Source: Acidobacteriota bacterium (lineage in GTDB: Bacteria; Acidobacteriota; Terriglobia; Acidiferrales; UBA7541). From it: a stretch of DNA of 64,000 nucleotides. The notes under the pieces were generated by a model. The model searched no databases, was not told where the DNA came from, and saw only the letters and a list, made by a program, of their open reading frames with translations. The stretch's first letter is position 1; each line of letters begins with the position of its first letter. The position numbers and the translations under genes were made by a program. Shown piece by piece: positions 63,655-64,000 of this stretch. The stretch covers positions 62,001 through 126,000 of the forward strand of contig QHYH01000081.1 of the NCBI GenBank assembly GCA_003223215.1, given 5' to 3'.

Positions 63655-63894
63655 TCAGAGCGGAGAACCAGCATAAATCCTCGGAGGTCCGGATCCTAGT
63701 GAACGCGCCAGGAAGCTCCTGCGACTCTCACCGAGTATCTGGCGAAGAACGTCGCGAGCGGGCCGGTCGGGGTCAGGCAGCTCGATTCTAGCTTGCATTT
63801 GCTCGTACGCCCGCTCGACAGAAGTCCCCTTGATCGGCCGTTTGCTTTGGAGTGCGAGCTCTTCGCTAAACACCCGCAAGCTGAGCTCGGTCAT
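63655..63894 (-). CDS. Small hypothetical protein
   Basis: 79 residues from ATG 63894, preceded by GAAGG at good spacing. Mostly helical with many charged residues (MTELSLRVFSEELALQSKRP; VERAYEQMQARIELPDPDRPARDVLRQIL). No known motif. It lies 31 bp past the end of the next open frame on the same strand and might be in its operon. Confidence 0.4.
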   Translation of the reverse strand: MTELSLRVFSEELALQSKRPIKGTSVERAYEQMQARIELPDPDRPARDVLRQILGESRRSFLARSLGSGPPRIYAGSPL

Positions 63895-63925
63895 TGGGCC
63901 TTCGGCGGCTTTTCTCCAGGAATTT

Positions 63926-64000
63926 TTACCGCCGCTTAGTCGTTCTCGGAATCAGATCCGCCTTTGGCGAATGCGCATTTCTTTGGGGGGCAAATGAGAC
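63926..64000 (-). CDS. C-terminal end of an unidentified protein (partial)
   Basis: An open frame enters from the right window edge on the minus strand and ends in TAA at 63926-63928 after 24 codons (SFAPQRNAHSPKADLIPR). Too short to assign; may be chance. Confidence 0.2.
   Translation of the reverse strand, partial: VSFAPQRNAHSPKADLIPRTTKRR

Noticed and set aside
1..64000. CRISPR array or phage region
   Set aside because: No regularly spaced direct repeats, cas genes, capsid, terminase or integrase-type sequences were seen; the only mobile gene is the IS630 transposase.

Overview
The window is 64 kb of moderately GC-rich bacterial chromosome. The gene content points to an Acidobacteriota genome, possibly a metagenome assembly. 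Indicators are a very large Oar-like TonB-dependent receptor with an N-terminal carboxypeptidase-regulatory domain, a run of periplasmic amidohydrolases, a PEGA-tailed Ser/Thr kinase, a secreted DPRYF-type protein and many short secreted proteins. This assignment is an inference from gene families; no rRNA or ribosomal marker is present.

Layout. 1-6 kb: the end of an unknown gene, a hybrid histidine kinase, a radical SAM protein and a secreted LolA-like protein. 6.1-6.33 kb: a dense cluster of hairpins resembling an orphan RNA of an IS200/IS605-superfamily element. 6.3-10.9 kb: a translationally coupled operon of three exported amidohydrolases, only one of which keeps the N-terminal HxH metal motif. 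11-13.5 kb: an AsmA-like protein and a pseudopilin. 13.5-15.3 kb: a gene-poor scar in which a tRNA-Arg(CCU)-like gene is cut in its anticodon loop by 1.43 kb, and that insert carries a complete tRNA-Arg(CCU) on the other strand. 15.3-22 kb: a secreted protein, a disulfide oxidoreductase, NAD-malic enzyme and cytochrome bd oxidase (cydAB). 22.4-33.3 kb: Ser/Thr kinase, an 880-residue repeat protein with a C-terminal PilZ domain, the TonB receptor and RmuC. 33.5-42.6 kb: secreted and membrane proteins, a PP2C phosphatase / FHA / CHASE2-cyclase operon, a PepSY-like protein and an ABC exporter. 43-49 kb: a complete RND efflux set (pump, adaptor, outer-membrane channel). 49-53.7 kb: a class A beta-lactamase-like protein, HIT / RlpA / small helical protein operon, a zinc-ribbon rhomboid and PgsA. 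53.9-55.1 kb: an IS630-type insertion sequence. 55.2-59 kb: a minus-strand operon of 3-oxoacid CoA-transferase subunits with an M28 peptidase between them, followed by a frameshifted nitronate monooxygenase. 59.3-64 kb: an AraC regulator divergent from a cytochrome P460, and a Tat-exported spermidine-dehydrogenase-like flavoprotein.

How the parts fit together. The phosphorylation genes (kinase at 22.4 kb; phosphatase, FHA reader and cyclase at 35.6-39.6 kb) could form a phospho-Ser/Thr network feeding into cyclic nucleotides, with the PilZ protein as a possible cyclic-di-GMP readout. Cytochrome bd, malic enzyme and the flavin reductase next to it suggest adaptation to low oxygen or redox stress. 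Several families act in the envelope (LolA-like, AsmA, RlpA, RND, TonB, PgsA).

Limits: starts were chosen by eye from Shine-Dalgarno spacing, functions come from motif recognition only, and no database or folding software was used.
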